The notes beneath the pieces are model-generated. The model was not told the DNA's origin. It was given only the letters and a program-made list of their open reading frames with translations, and ran no database searches. From positions 1,332,556 to 1,363,952 of the forward strand of contig BFEA01000405.1 of the NCBI GenBank assembly GCA_003427395.1: 31,397 nt of DNA, written 5' to 3'. Both the position numbers and the translations under genes were made by a program. This stretch comes from Chara braunii (taxonomy: Eukaryota > Streptophyta > Charophyceae > Charales > Characeae). Below are positions 9,427-17,509 of this stretch, piece by piece (position 1 is the first letter of the stretch; each line of letters opens with the position of its first letter).

Positions 9427-9483
<57 letters not shown>

Positions 9484-9610
9484 AGTGTGTGTGCGTGCGT
9501 GTGTGTGTGTGTGTGTGTGTGCGTGTGCAGAGCTGGGCGGGAGGGAGGACCCCTCCCCCACCAATCAATCAATCAACGTGTGTGTGTGTGTTTGTGTGTG
9601 TGTGTGGCTC
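9340..9610 (+). repeat. (ATTG)n, (GT)n, GC core, (AATC)n and second (GT)n
   Basis: ATTG units (about 9335-9395) are followed by a (GT)n tract of about 95 bp (9427-9525). Then come AGCTGGGCGGGAGGGAGGAC (9531) with CCCTCCCCCACC, four AATC units and another GT run (9577-9606). The GGGAGG/CCTCCC pair gives a short hairpin, and the G runs could form a quadruplex. Confidence 0.85.
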
Positions 9611-9611
9611 A

Positions 9612-9837
9612 AGTGATTTATCTTCATTTTCTCATTCTAGAAAAGAATATAAAATTCAAACGAAACAATCATATCAATAAACAATAAAAAAAAATTGATT
9701 TTAAAAATTATAATTATCTAGTTATCACCAAAAGTTCAAGTCCACAAAAGTTTGATTTTAATAAGTAAGAATAATCAATAGAAATAAATCCTTGATTGAA
9801 TTTTCTATTCAATGCAAATCATTCATAAATAGTTTCT
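9612..9837. other. AT-rich spacer
   Basis: About 225 bp of A/T-rich sequence between two copies of the GC-core module. No gene or motif recognised. Confidence 0.5.
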
Positions 9838-9960
9838 TGTGCGTGTGCGGAGCTGGGCGGGAGGGAGGACCCCTCCCCCACCAATCAATCAATCAATCAA
9901 TCAATCAGTCAATCAATCAATCAAAAAATTAATCAATCAAGCAACCAGTTAAAAAAAATT

Positions 9961-9990
<30 letters not shown>
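9838..9990 (+). repeat. Second exact copy of the GC core with (AATC)n tail
   Basis: AGCTGGGCGGGAGGGAGGAC at 9851 repeats the copy at 9531 exactly (spacing 320) and continues identically through CCCCTCCCCCACC into an interrupted (AATC)n tract to about 9987. Only a short GT-rich lead remains. The constant core plus tetranucleotide tail resembles a retroposon 3' end. Confidence 0.8.
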
Positions 9991-9991
<1 letters not shown>

Positions 9992-10353
9992 TTTTAATTT
10001 TTTTTGAGTTTTTTTTGCATGCCCCAACTACCACCACCACCCCCGAAAACCGTTTTTTTTTTACTTTTTCTTCATCTTGAGGGTAGGGTGGGTTTTCCCA
10101 ATTCGCAACCCCCACCCCCAACCGGCTCCCCCTATGGGCGCTACACGGCCGCGAAAATCGCACCGGCCTCATGACTGGGGCCGCCGGTCGTGACTGCTGC
10201 GATCGCGTTGGGGGGGATTCGCACATGATGACCAGAGCTCAGTAGAAGAAGTCCTAGTGTGAGTTTATGCGCTCACTCCCTGCTGGTGGTCACCTGACCT
10301 TAACACTGGCAGACGACCCTTGGGTAACGGGTATTGCTACTGCTGGAACTTGG

Positions 10354-11541
10354 TCATCCCCATGGTGATGATTCGAACCTCGACATCATCGACTGCCTAC
10401 CGGAACCCATATGAGCATACTGAGGTTGTCCATGCATGCTTCCTCCATAAGCACTCTGTTGCCTGGAGGTTCCCACCTGGCCATGGTAGGAGTCTCCAGC
10501 ATAATGACTTCTGGTGTCCCTGTGTGCTCCCTCTCGACCATGATAGCCTGGGCCGTAGTGGGCAGCTCCTGGTCTGGAGAAGTTGGTTGCTTGCCCGTGC
10601 CTTGTCGGGTCTTGCCTGTGTGCACCAAAGACTGGTGGAAACCAATGGCCTGTGCCCTTTCTTGGTGTGTGCTGCTGGGCTTTTCTGCTGGTAAGCAGAC
10701 CCCTCGATGGTGCCCTGACGACCGTTTCCCTGTAGGCGAAGTGTGAAGCCGTTGCCCTCTCCATCTTCTCCATTGCGTCCTTGATTGCCGGGCCGTTGAT
10801 CTCGAGATCGAAAAGGCTCTGCACGCTCTTGTGGATTTCCTCCGGAGAAATCCTGGCACCCCCGGACTCCTCAGAAGAGTTGCCCTGAGCTGACTTATGG
10901 CTCAGCGCCGCCGTTAGGATCTTCACCTCCTCCCCGTACTCCGCCCGGAGTCTCTCTAACCCGTGCAGGACTTGCGCGTTGTTCGCCCCCGCAGCCCGAA
11001 GGCTCCTCTCCTCCTCTATCAAGTGGTTGAGGTACTCGAGCGTTGCGTCGTTGTACGGACTGATGGCGTTGTGTTTCAGAAACATGGCGAATCTTGCGCT
11101 CGTCTTGTAGATGGCCTGCTGCTCGGCGCGCAGCTTCACTGCCCTGTCCTGCATCTCCTTGACGATTCTCTGCAGCTCGGCCCTTGCCTGCTCTTCGGTC
11201 TGGATCCTCTTGCCAATGCTATCGTCCCTCTTATCGGTCTTCACCATCTTTGTCTCTACCATCACATGCATGTGGTACGACCAATCACAGCCGCAGTTCG
11301 TGCACTTCCCCTCCGGTCCCATTGGCCCACAGTTCCGCAGGTCCGGGTTGTTGAGCGTCTCCACCTCCACGTTGCGCAGATAGCAAGGTGCGTGGCAGCG
11401 AGTCCTGGAGTCGTACTTAGCTACTCCGCCAATGGTGACCATGTCGCGGCACCTAGATCCGCCGCACACAGTGTGAGGCTGGTCCAAGGCTTTGTTCTCA
11501 ATGTCTTTTGAGGTCAGACACAGTGCTTTTCGAGGAGGCAT
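10354..11541 (-). CDS. SNTX-domain GTPase gene, C-terminal part (Cys-rich, coiled coil, Gly/His tail)
   Basis: This open frame of about 395 codons ends at the TGA at 10354-10356. It continues the central segment (11498-13981) in another frame, so the ATG at 11541 is internal and not a true start. A probable zinc-binding cluster lies at C26, C31, C49, C53, C71, C80, C83 and C85, with H50, H90 and H92 nearby. Lys/Glu/Arg-rich helices of coiled-coil type follow (about residues 115-150 and 170-220). The end (about 285-395) is rich in Gly, His, Ser, Gln and Arg and probably disordered. A Cys-rich block followed by coiled coil after this kind of G domain is known from large fungal and fish proteins (DUF8206-like; assignment from memory). 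Role unknown. Confidence 0.7.
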   Translation of the reverse strand: MPPRKALCLTSKDIENKALDQPHTVCGGSRCRDMVTIGGVAKYDSRTRCHAPCYLRNVEVETLNNPDLRNCGPMGPEGKCTNCGCDWSYHMHVMVETKMVKTDKRDDSIGKRIQTEEQARAELQRIVKEMQDRAVKLRAEQQAIYKTSARFAMFLKHNAISPYNDATLEYLNHLIEEERSLRAAGANNAQVLHGLERLRAEYGEEVKILTAALSHKSAQGNSSEESGGARISPEEIHKSVQSLFDLEINGPAIKDAMEKMERATASHFAYRETVVRAPSRGLLTSRKAQQHTPRKGTGHWFPPVFGAHRQDPTRHGQATNFSRPGAAHYGPGYHGREGAHRDTRSHYAGDSYHGQVGTSRQQSAYGGSMHGQPQYAHMGSGRQSMMSRFESSPWG

Positions 11542-13981
11542 CTTGCTTCATCTTCTCGTCGATGAGCTTGATGTTGATCTCGATCAGACGGCTGATGTCG
11601 CCCAGGGGCCTCGAGAGCCGCAGGATCAGCCGCCGGGCCTCGTTCACGGACAGCGTGTCTTGCACTTGATGGGGTGTGAGACTGCGAATGCGCTCCATGA
11701 GGCGCCTGCACTCTCTGACGGACACCACCCAGCTCTGTGGGAAGTCGTCCATCTGCTCGAGGGTGAATGACACCCCCTCATTCACCGCTGCCAAGGAGCG
11801 GAAGGACTCGTTGTCGAGGCAGTAAATGGTGCGCTTGGTGACCTCGATGTGAACGTGCGGAGGGGTGTCGCGCACCTTGTCGAGCATCGCCATCAACGGC
11901 GGCATCGTGTCTCCGGGGCGATAGAACGTGGACCTGGCGTTGGTGAAGACGAAGACGATGTTGTCCTTGGCACTTTTGTGGATATGGCTGAGCAGCTCCA
12001 TGATGCAGAAGCGAAACATCACGTTCAGTCTTGCGTTGTTAGGCTTAAGAAGGATGCAGATGCCGTGAACGTACTTGTGGTGCCCGAGAAAACGCAGGAT
12101 GTTGTCGAAGTTCTTCTTGTCCTGCTCGATCCCCCGTGTGTCGCCTATCCCAGGGGTGTCAATCAGACGGACCTTGTGCTCCCCGTAGTTGAACACATAG
12201 GCTTTGCAGGCTTGCGTGCAGGATTTGCCAGCCCCCTGCTCCTCGTTGGTATCTCGTAAGCCAATGGTCACGGCGATCCCCTTGTAATCATCAACCCCAC
12301 ACACCGTGAACTGTGACGGTATGAGGGCAATGAGCTCGTCGCCGGCGTCGCTCATCTCGTCGTACCTCAGGTAGTTGGCGAAGGCGTTGATGAACGTCGA
12401 CTTGCCCACTCCTGTCTCCCCGAGAAGCAGAATGTTGATCTCCTGGCTCCTCTGCATCAGGGTCACCTCCCTCTCAAGATCAGCTTGCAAAAGGTACCGC
12501 ATGTACCCCTCACCGTGCGCGTGGTCTCGGCAGAGGAAGCTGAGAGAAGAAAGGCGGGAGCGGCCGCAATCGCAGTAGACATAGCCGTCCCAGCCGTACT
12601 CCACTTGAGCGGCACATCTGTCGCAGTGCCAGGTCCTCACCGACGACTGGCAGTGGCCAGTGATTGCCCCAGGGCAACGGATTCGCAGCGGTGAGGCCTG
12701 GTGGGGACCACCTCCGGCACCGTGCGTGGTCGTGCTCGCCTCATCATCGCTCTTGCTCGGCTCCACGTGGCTTGATCTCACAACGTCCAATGTGGCAAAA
12801 TCTTTCCACGTGTGCCAGACGTCGTCGTAAACCAGTTTGCCCATCCGACAGAATCTGATAGCTGCGTTCGTCGTCGTCGTCGGAGCTCCTCCTCGTCCAC
12901 CACCTCCTTCTCCTCCTCTTCCTTCTCCTGCGTCGGCAACACCAGGCGGAGGAAAACTCGTCGCCGGGCAGCCATATCCTCCTCCGCCTCCTCCTCCTCC
13001 TCCTCCTCCTCCTCCTCCTCCTCCTCCTGAGAGTGGATCTTCTGGTAGGTGAGCGCGAGTCTGGTCACAACCAGACGGCACGAGCTCGAGGAACAGGAAG
13101 ACACGGGCAGCAGAGCCATCGATTCCGAGTGAGAAACCGCATGGCCCAGAAAGGGGGTTCGTGCTGCTGCTCGCTCCTCTGTGCAGCTCGTTGCCACTGC
13201 CATTGCAGCCATAGCCGAGGCGGCCGCCGCTCTTTCGACGACGACGCTCACTCTCCACCACCAGGCTCTTGAGCACCTCCATGTTCTTTCCCCAAAGCTC
13301 ATCGTTTTGCGCCGACATGTCGTAACTGACCATAACGTACACGCAGTCGTCCTTGTGACGGGAAAGGATGTCTGCAATGACAGATTGATGGTCATTTACA
13401 TCATCTCGGCGGACAAACTCGATGCCGCTGCGGTCCAAGTCCTGCAAAAAGAGCTCCCTGTGCTTGATTCGATTCGACTCGCTTTCGAAGAACATTCGCT
13501 GGTCATCCAAGCAGAAGCTGTGCCAAAAGCAATCCACAAACTCCAAGAGAGGAATGGAGTCCTGATTGCCCCCCGCGGCAGCGCGAATGTTGACGGTCAG
13601 CTGGGCGACTCTCTCCCTCAGTTGCTTCAGCTGGAAACTGAGGTTCCTCCTCATGTCGCGCACGTCAGCGAGCTGAGCTTTGGAGACAACAAGCTCTCCG
13701 AAAGACCTGCTGGACGCAAGCATCTGTCCAAGAAGGCGGTCTATGTGCTCCCCAAGGTCGAACAATCCCTGAAAGATCCTCTCGATCTGGGCAATGGACT
13801 CCTCGTTGGGTGCAGAAGGACCGACAGTGCATGGAGAGACGACCGGTGCACGGCCAGAGAGGGAGGTAGACTGTCGTTGGAAGAGTGCCAGCGAGGGCGC
13901 AGCAGGTCCGCGAGGGGAGACAGGTAGAAGATGACGGGAGCCGCCTCCCCTTGTTTCTCTCCACAGATCTGTGAGGCGCAC
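11498..13981 (-). CDS. SNTX-domain GTPase gene, central part: helical, thioredoxin-like, zinc motif and P-loop GTPase
   Basis: This 827-codon frame begins at a GTG and is an internal segment of a larger gene. Residues about 55-150 are helical, and about 155-245 fit the thioredoxin-like region that follows SNTX domains. A run of about 17 glycines (318-335) comes from a (TCC)n microsatellite. CDRC (about 452) and YCDCG (about 468) form a probable zinc site. The G domain has Walker A GETGVGKST (about 521-529, at 12396-12422), switch motif DTPGIGD (about 608) and VFTNARSTFYRPGDT in place of the classical NKxD. It therefore resembles the AIG1/septin-like GTPases seen in fungal and fish multidomain proteins. 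Expected activity is GTP binding and hydrolysis in the cytosol. The frame ends at 11498, about 40 bases after the next frame takes over. Confidence 0.8.
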   Translation of the reverse strand: MRLTDLWRETRGGGSRHLLPVSPRGPAAPSLALFQRQSTSLSGRAPVVSPCTVGPSAPNEESIAQIERIFQGLFDLGEHIDRLLGQMLASSRSFGELVVSKAQLADVRDMRRNLSFQLKQLRERVAQLTVNIRAAAGGNQDSIPLLEFVDCFWHSFCLDDQRMFFESESNRIKHRELFLQDLDRSGIEFVRRDDVNDHQSVIADILSRHKDDCVYVMVSYDMSAQNDELWGKNMEVLKSLVVESERRRRKSGGRLGYGCNGSGNELHRGASSSTNPLSGPCGFSLGIDGSAARVFLFLELVPSGCDQTRAHLPEDPLSGGGGGGGGGGGGGGGGGYGCPATSFPPPGVADAGEGRGGEGGGGRGGAPTTTTNAAIRFCRMGKLVYDDVWHTWKDFATLDVVRSSHVEPSKSDDEASTTTHGAGGGPHQASPLRIRCPGAITGHCQSSVRTWHCDRCAAQVEYGWDGYVYCDCGRSRLSSLSFLCRDHAHGEGYMRYLLQADLEREVTLMQRSQEINILLLGETGVGKSTFINAFANYLRYDEMSDAGDELIALIPSQFTVCGVDDYKGIAVTIGLRDTNEEQGAGKSCTQACKAYVFNYGEHKVRLIDTPGIGDTRGIEQDKKNFDNILRFLGHHKYVHGICILLKPNNARLNVMFRFCIMELLSHIHKSAKDNIVFVFTNARSTFYRPGDTMPPLMAMLDKVRDTPPHVHIEVTKRTIYCLDNESFRSLAAVNEGVSFTLEQMDDFPQSWVVSVRECRRLMERIRSLTPHQVQDTLSVNEARRLILRLSRPLGDISRLIEINIKLIDEKMKQDASSKSTVSDLKRH
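12975..13028. repeat. (CTC)n trinucleotide microsatellite within the gene
   Basis: An uninterrupted run of about 14 CTC/TCC units with related triplets on each side. In the coding frame it gives poly-Gly; in an adjacent frame poly-Glu. It is a likely site of length variation. Confidence 0.85.
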
Positions 13982-15588
13982 TGCAGCAGTAATTCCTCAA
14001 GATAGGAAAGATGTCTAGGGCTCTCTCCTGCTTCTGATCGCCATGCCAGGTCTGTGAAGATCCGGACAGTGAAATCCCTATCGTCCTCGTCGCCACGAGG
14101 GGGTTTCACAAACCCACCACCTCTGCGGACTCCCCCTCCGGCGCCGCGTCCGCTGCCGTACCTGCCGACATAGCCGCCGTCGTCTTCGATGCTCGCTGGC
14201 GGCGGCATGCTACTCATACCAATGCCACCGCGCTGAGAGGATTGGAAGAGCCCGCCAAAACCAGAATTGCAACGAGGCTTACCTTCTTCCAGGTGCGGAA
14301 GGGGCAGCCCGCTGCCGAAGCCCGCATCATCGTTGCTGGTCGGGATGGTGGTCCCCCCGCTCCCGCCAGGAGCCCTGTGGCACACGGAGGCTTCAAGCGC
14401 CGCCACGTGTCGATCGAGCCTTGTCTGCAGCTCCACCGCCGTTCTCGATCCCTCATCCTTCGCCAGCCCCGTGATGACCGCCACGACGGTGGCTCCTCTC
14501 ACGATCCCGCTCACAAAGTGCGTTGGCCCTGCCCCTCCATGCCAGCTCCCAGCAGCAGCCAGACTGCTTATCTCGTCTGCAATCTGTTGGGAGGAGGAGG
14601 GAGACACCTCCAGGTAGTGCTCGCTTGCTAGCACTTGACAGAAAATTGTGGCCTTCGCCGTTCCTTCGCCGCCGCCGCCGCCGAAACAACCCCAGGCCGT
14701 GCCGCTGCCGCTGCCGCCGCCATCTCCACCGCCTAGCCCTTCCATGAGATACCTCCCCGGTCCCTCCAGGTTGAAAAGACCGGCAAGAACGCTGAGCTTG
14801 AGCTGAGAGTTGACGTCAAGCGTTCGAAACCTAGTCAGCAATGAGTCATCAGCAACGCGGGACATTCGAATGGATCGACAAGCTTTGGACACGTGGCCGA
14901 AATTGTCCGTGCACGAGAGTCGGCTTCTACTGCTTCCCCTGTCAGCAAAGAACGCGTCTGCACGCACGTCGTACAGATCCCCTAGGTCTGCCAGTCGACC
15001 AAGAGCGGCCATTTTGATCAAAGGGCCACCTCTACTCGACGGCTTCTCTCCTCCGAAAGACCCCTTCCGCTCCGCCCTCCCCGTGTTTATCAACTCAGTT
15101 GAGCTCATCGGACAGACGATCCTGTTCACCATCGTTTTGGAGAAGGCCTCGATCTCTTGACTTATGTCTCCCATCTCGAAGTAGTTCCGATGGAGATCTG
15201 CCAGCGCATTCGACAGGCTTGCTACGCCCATGCCCTTGGGCTCTTCTTGCACCTCGATGGGCGCACTGGTAGTCATGTACATAGACGTCTGCGCTACTTT
15301 CCCCTCGATCGCCGAAGAGTCCCGCGGCGACCCCGTCCATGCCTCCGGCGCCGCGATCGCAAACCTTGATCCCGACGCCGTCGCTCCAATCGCCACCATT
15401 GATCGTGGCGCCGACTCTTCCATCGCCACCGTTGATGATGGCGCCGCGGCCATCGCCAGCTTCGATGCTGGCCTCTCCGCCTTCGACACCAGTCGGGCAG
15501 GTGCAGCCGCCATGGCCACCGTTAATGCTGGCGCCGCCGTTGATGCTGGCGCCGCGACTATCTCCACCGGTGATGCTTCCGCCGCCAT
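13741..15588 (-). CDS. SNTX-domain GTPase gene, N-terminal part with stonustoxin-type (MACPF-like) domain
   Basis: The first ATG of the frame is at 15588; the frame itself is open from 15603, so an upstream exon is possible. The first 120 residues are Ala-rich and encoded by degenerate repeats (15340-15600). From residue about 198 (MAALGRLADLGDLYDVRADA) the order matches the N-terminal domain of the SNTX family, a perforin/MACPF-related fold: an opening MAALGR block, a LDVNSQLKLSVLAG block (about 262) and THFVSGIVRGA (about 361). A Gly-rich segment and a DFTVRIFTDL / VIFYLSPL block follow. The family is best known from fish venom, but most members are non-venom proteins, and a GTPase-linked copy in an alga or plant is not evidence of a toxin. 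The frame runs out at 13741. A GT-AG interval at 13802-13851 (50 nt) would, if an intron, carry the reading frame into the central segment. Confidence 0.7.
   Translation of the reverse strand: MAAEASPVEIVAAPASTAAPALTVAMAAAPARLVSKAERPASKLAMAAAPSSTVAMEESAPRSMVAIGATASGSRFAIAAPEAWTGSPRDSSAIEGKVAQTSMYMTTSAPIEVQEEPKGMGVASLSNALADLHRNYFEMGDISQEIEAFSKTMVNRIVCPMSSTELINTGRAERKGSFGGEKPSSRGGPLIKMAALGRLADLGDLYDVRADAFFADRGSSRSRLSCTDNFGHVSKACRSIRMSRVADDSLLTRFRTLDVNSQLKLSVLAGLFNLEGPGRYLMEGLGGGDGGGSGSGTAWGCFGGGGGEGTAKATIFCQVLASEHYLEVSPSSSQQIADEISSLAAAGSWHGGAGPTHFVSGIVRGATVVAVITGLAKDEGSRTAVELQTRLDRHVAALEASVCHRAPGGSGGTTIPTSNDDAGFGSGLPLPHLEEGKPRCNSGFGGLFQSSQRGGIGMSSMPPPASIEDDGGYVGRYGSGRGAGGGVRRGGGFVKPPRGDEDDRDFTVRIFTDLAWRSEAGESPRHLSYLEELLLQCASQICGEKQGEAAPVIFYLSPLADLLRPRWHSSNDSLPPSLAVHRSSLHALSVLLHPTRSPLPRSRGSFRDCSTLGST
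13802..13851 (-). other. Candidate 50-nt GT-AG intron
   Basis: On the minus strand GTGCACCGG...CCAACGAG is bounded by GT and AG. It lies exactly where the N-terminal frame loses family-like sequence and the central frame gains it. Its length (2 mod 3) produces the change of frame required. Fifty nucleotides is short for a plant intron, so a sequence error is the alternative. Confidence 0.4.
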
Positions 15589-15600
15589 CGCCCCAATAGA
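15340..15600. repeat. Degenerate 30-45 bp repeats in the 5' coding region
   Basis: GCCACCGTTGATGATGGCGCC-like words recur at least six times (about 15397, 15427, 15460, 15515, 15540, 15568). The unit is imperfectly palindromic (GGCGCCATCATCAACGGTGGC in reverse). It gives an Ala-rich region in the chosen frame and a Gly/Asn/Ile repeat in another frame, so the true frame here is uncertain. Confidence 0.65.
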
Positions 15601-15739
15601 CACCGTTGATGATGACGACGCTGTTGACGTCCCCGTTGCTTATGTCGGCCCTGACGAAGCGGGCGCATACGACATCGCCGTCGTTCCAGCTGTCATGGGC
15701 CTCTCTCACCAAGCCCAGTCCAACCTTTGTGTATTCTGA

Positions 15740-16030
15740 CGCCTCGAGACAGTCCTGTTCTCGCTCTCTGCCCGCTCAGTGGAATAACACCACCTCCGTT
15801 GGTTTCGATCCCCTTACCTCAGCCGCTCCAGAAGTCTAGTGTCACATTGATCCGCCATAGAATTTGCATTTTATTTTTTATTTTTTTTGGGAAAGAATTT
15901 GCATTTAATTTACTGGTGGATTAATTTGACAAGTCCAGAAGGTGCTAACAAAATCTGCGAGCGCTGCCTCTTGGTTTCTCAAAAAAACAATGGACACTCT
16001 GATTACTTCTTCAGTTCACGCACTTACACG
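15740..16030. promoter_or_regulatory. Upstream region of the SNTX-GTPase gene
   Basis: Lying 5' of the minus-strand gene, this stretch has an A/T-rich block (15859-15915) in which AGAATTTGCATTT is repeated at 15859 and 15894. A TATA-like run on the minus strand (AAAAAATAAAATG) sits here. No element was identified with certainty. Confidence 0.25.
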
Positions 16031-16149
16031 TGGACGACTCCCCAGATATGGCGAAAGCCGCCGTCTTCTTCATTCCTGGAAGATGGCAGACCACACGGAG
16101 GGCGACCGTGCATGCTCCTAGCATTTCTTTTAGGGAATATTTTTCTCGC

Positions 16150-16380
16150 GCTCCTGTAATTTCCATTATTTCGCGTCGCGCCCCTCCGGCGGCCAACTTA
16201 CCCTGTCGTGCCCCTCTGACCACGATTAAAATTTCCCATAAAACCCCGGCGTCGGCTGGGCCTGACTACTTTTGTTTTGCCCCTACCGGTACCCTTTCAA
16301 CATTTTCAGTATGCCCCTACCGGATAGGTACCAGCACCAAAATTTCCCATATGCCCCTACCGGTAGGGTGCATGTTCTCA
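16150..16380. repeat. TGCCCCTACCGGTAGG-type short palindromic repeats
   Basis: GCCCCTACCGG occurs three times (about 16278, 16313, 16355). One copy is the perfect palindrome CCCTACCGGTAGGG. AAAATTTCCCATA precedes the motif at about 16228 and 16338. Probably a decayed tandem array; no gene. Confidence 0.6.
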
Positions 16381-16399
16381 GCGCACCTCTATGGCTACG

Positions 16400-16416
16400 C
16401 GCATGGAGGCCACTTC

Positions 16417-16477
<61 letters not shown>

Positions 16478-16584
16478 GCACGTCGCACACACACACACAC
16501 ACACACATGCACACACACGCACACATACATGCGCGCACACACAAACACACACACACACACGTGCGCATGGCCATGAAGGCCACT

Positions 16585-16648
<64 letters not shown>
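16400..16648. repeat. (CT)n / (CA)n / (CT)n microsatellite with duplicated leader
   Basis: Two CT runs (16420-16459 and 16588-16647) flank an interrupted CA tract. Each CT run is preceded by GGCCACTTCAT, so the leader and CT tract were duplicated around the CA repeat. Long open frames here are repeat artefacts. Confidence 0.9.
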
Positions 16649-16649
<1 letters not shown>

Positions 16650-16963
16650 CATATGGCTGTGTGTCATTGTTGCTCAGGCCCGCACAGGGGTCCAAGAAAA
16701 AAAAGAAAAATTGTTGCGCAGGGGCGAGGACCGACTAGCGCCATATTATACCGTGGGACCGTGGCGTATGACACCCTTTTGGCATTTGAAAAATGGTTTC
16801 CGTAGTTTTTTGCAGATTTGAAAAACTCTCTTTGTTCAGTTTAGGGTGCTCCGGTCAGCCAATGGACTGTGAGCCATGGAATTCATAGCCGCTTTTCCTG
16901 GGTGAGTGCTGCACTCACACAATGGGGTGGGTCCCCTGAAGGTCATTGCTGCCAGGTCATTAT

Positions 16964-16996
<33 letters not shown>

Positions 16997-17160
16997 CAAA
17001 ATTTTCAATTTTTACCTAAATCTTAATAATGATTCCCATATATCCGGCTCAACCTATGATTTGCTTAGGAATTCTTTATGGATTACTAACAATATTTTGC
17101 GTTACACTCTCTCAAATAATTCCAAAGCTATATTATTATCTCAATTTTTATTATTATTAT
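16650..17160. other. No gene recognised; poly-T tract
   Basis: Mixed sequence with a T run at about 16964-16992 and then AT-rich DNA. It abuts the U2-derived sequence. No feature supported. Confidence 0.45.
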
Positions 17161-17164
17161 TTTT

Positions 17165-17378
17165 TTAATTGGCCCGATGGACCATCGGATCAGATATTAA
17201 ACCACCAGTACTTGGGCACTGCGCGCCGCGCCAGCCGCCCAATTCTCGAAGCAGCGACGGCCTGCCGGCCGCGGAAATAGCCTAGTGTTAACGCTAAGGC
17301 GTTGCCCAAGTACTGGTGGTTTAAACTGATAAGTACAGATACTACACTTGATCTTAGCCAAAAGGCCGAGAAAGGTAT
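17165..17378 (-). pseudogene. U2 snRNA copy interrupted by an inserted element
   Basis: On the minus strand from 17378 the sequence reads ATACCTTTCTCGGCCTTTTG, then GCTAAGATCAAGTGTAGTAT, the U2 5' end with its branch-point recognition word GTAGTA. One change from the usual plant sequence is CTGTACTTATCAG. At CAGTTTAA, inside stem-loop IIa, a 120-bp element interrupts it. Beyond the element TTAATATCTGATC resumes, followed by a short hairpin CCGATGG/CCATCGG where stem IIb should be. No Sm site or 3' stem-loops follow. No USE or TATA box lies upstream. It cannot encode a normal U2. Confidence 0.85.
17201..17320. mobile_element. 120-bp MITE with 18-bp perfect TIRs and TTAA target duplication, inside U2
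   Basis: ACCACCAGTACTTGGGCA (17201-17218) is the exact reverse complement of 17303-17320. TTAA flanks both sides (17197-17200 and 17321-17324). Removing the element and one TTAA restores the canonical U2 order CAGT-TTAA-TATCTG, so the empty site is known independently. TTAA duplication is typical of piggyBac-type elements, but the TIR is not one I recognise. The interior is GC-rich and non-coding. Confidence 0.85.
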
Positions 17379-17509
17379 ATTCTCTCAATTTCACCTCACA
17401 CTACCTACCTAAACTGATCAGTACAGNNNNNNNNNNCCTCACACTACCTACCTAAACTGATCAGTACAGATACTACACTTGATCTTAGCCAAAAGGCCGA
17501 GAAAGGTAT
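17323..17509 (-). repeat. Tandem array of truncated U2 snRNA 5' domains, 88-bp period
   Basis: A 56-nt U2 5' segment is present at 17323-17378 and 17454-17509. A third begins at 17411 and runs into the 10-N gap. Copies are joined head to tail by a 32-bp spacer (minus strand: AGGTAGGTAGTGTGAGGTGA...), giving an 88-bp period. Each copy ends at CTGATCAGTTT, in the 5' arm of stem IIa. The spacer also precedes the last copy, but there it diverges after CTCAC. Confidence 0.8.
17427..17436. other. 10-N assembly gap inside the U2 tandem array
   Basis: The same words (CCTCACACTACCTACC... and AAACTGATCAGTACAG) occur on both sides of the gap. True array length is therefore unknown and the copy number may be collapsed. 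Confidence 0.95.

Noticed and set aside
10320-15740. Plus-strand frames of up to 248 codons over the SNTX-GTPase gene
   Set aside because: They are antisense shadows; all recognisable motifs are on the minus strand.
17165-17378. Functional U2 gene with an intron
   Set aside because: The insert lacks GT-AG ends at its borders, is flanked by TTAA duplications, and the Sm site and 3' stem-loops are missing.
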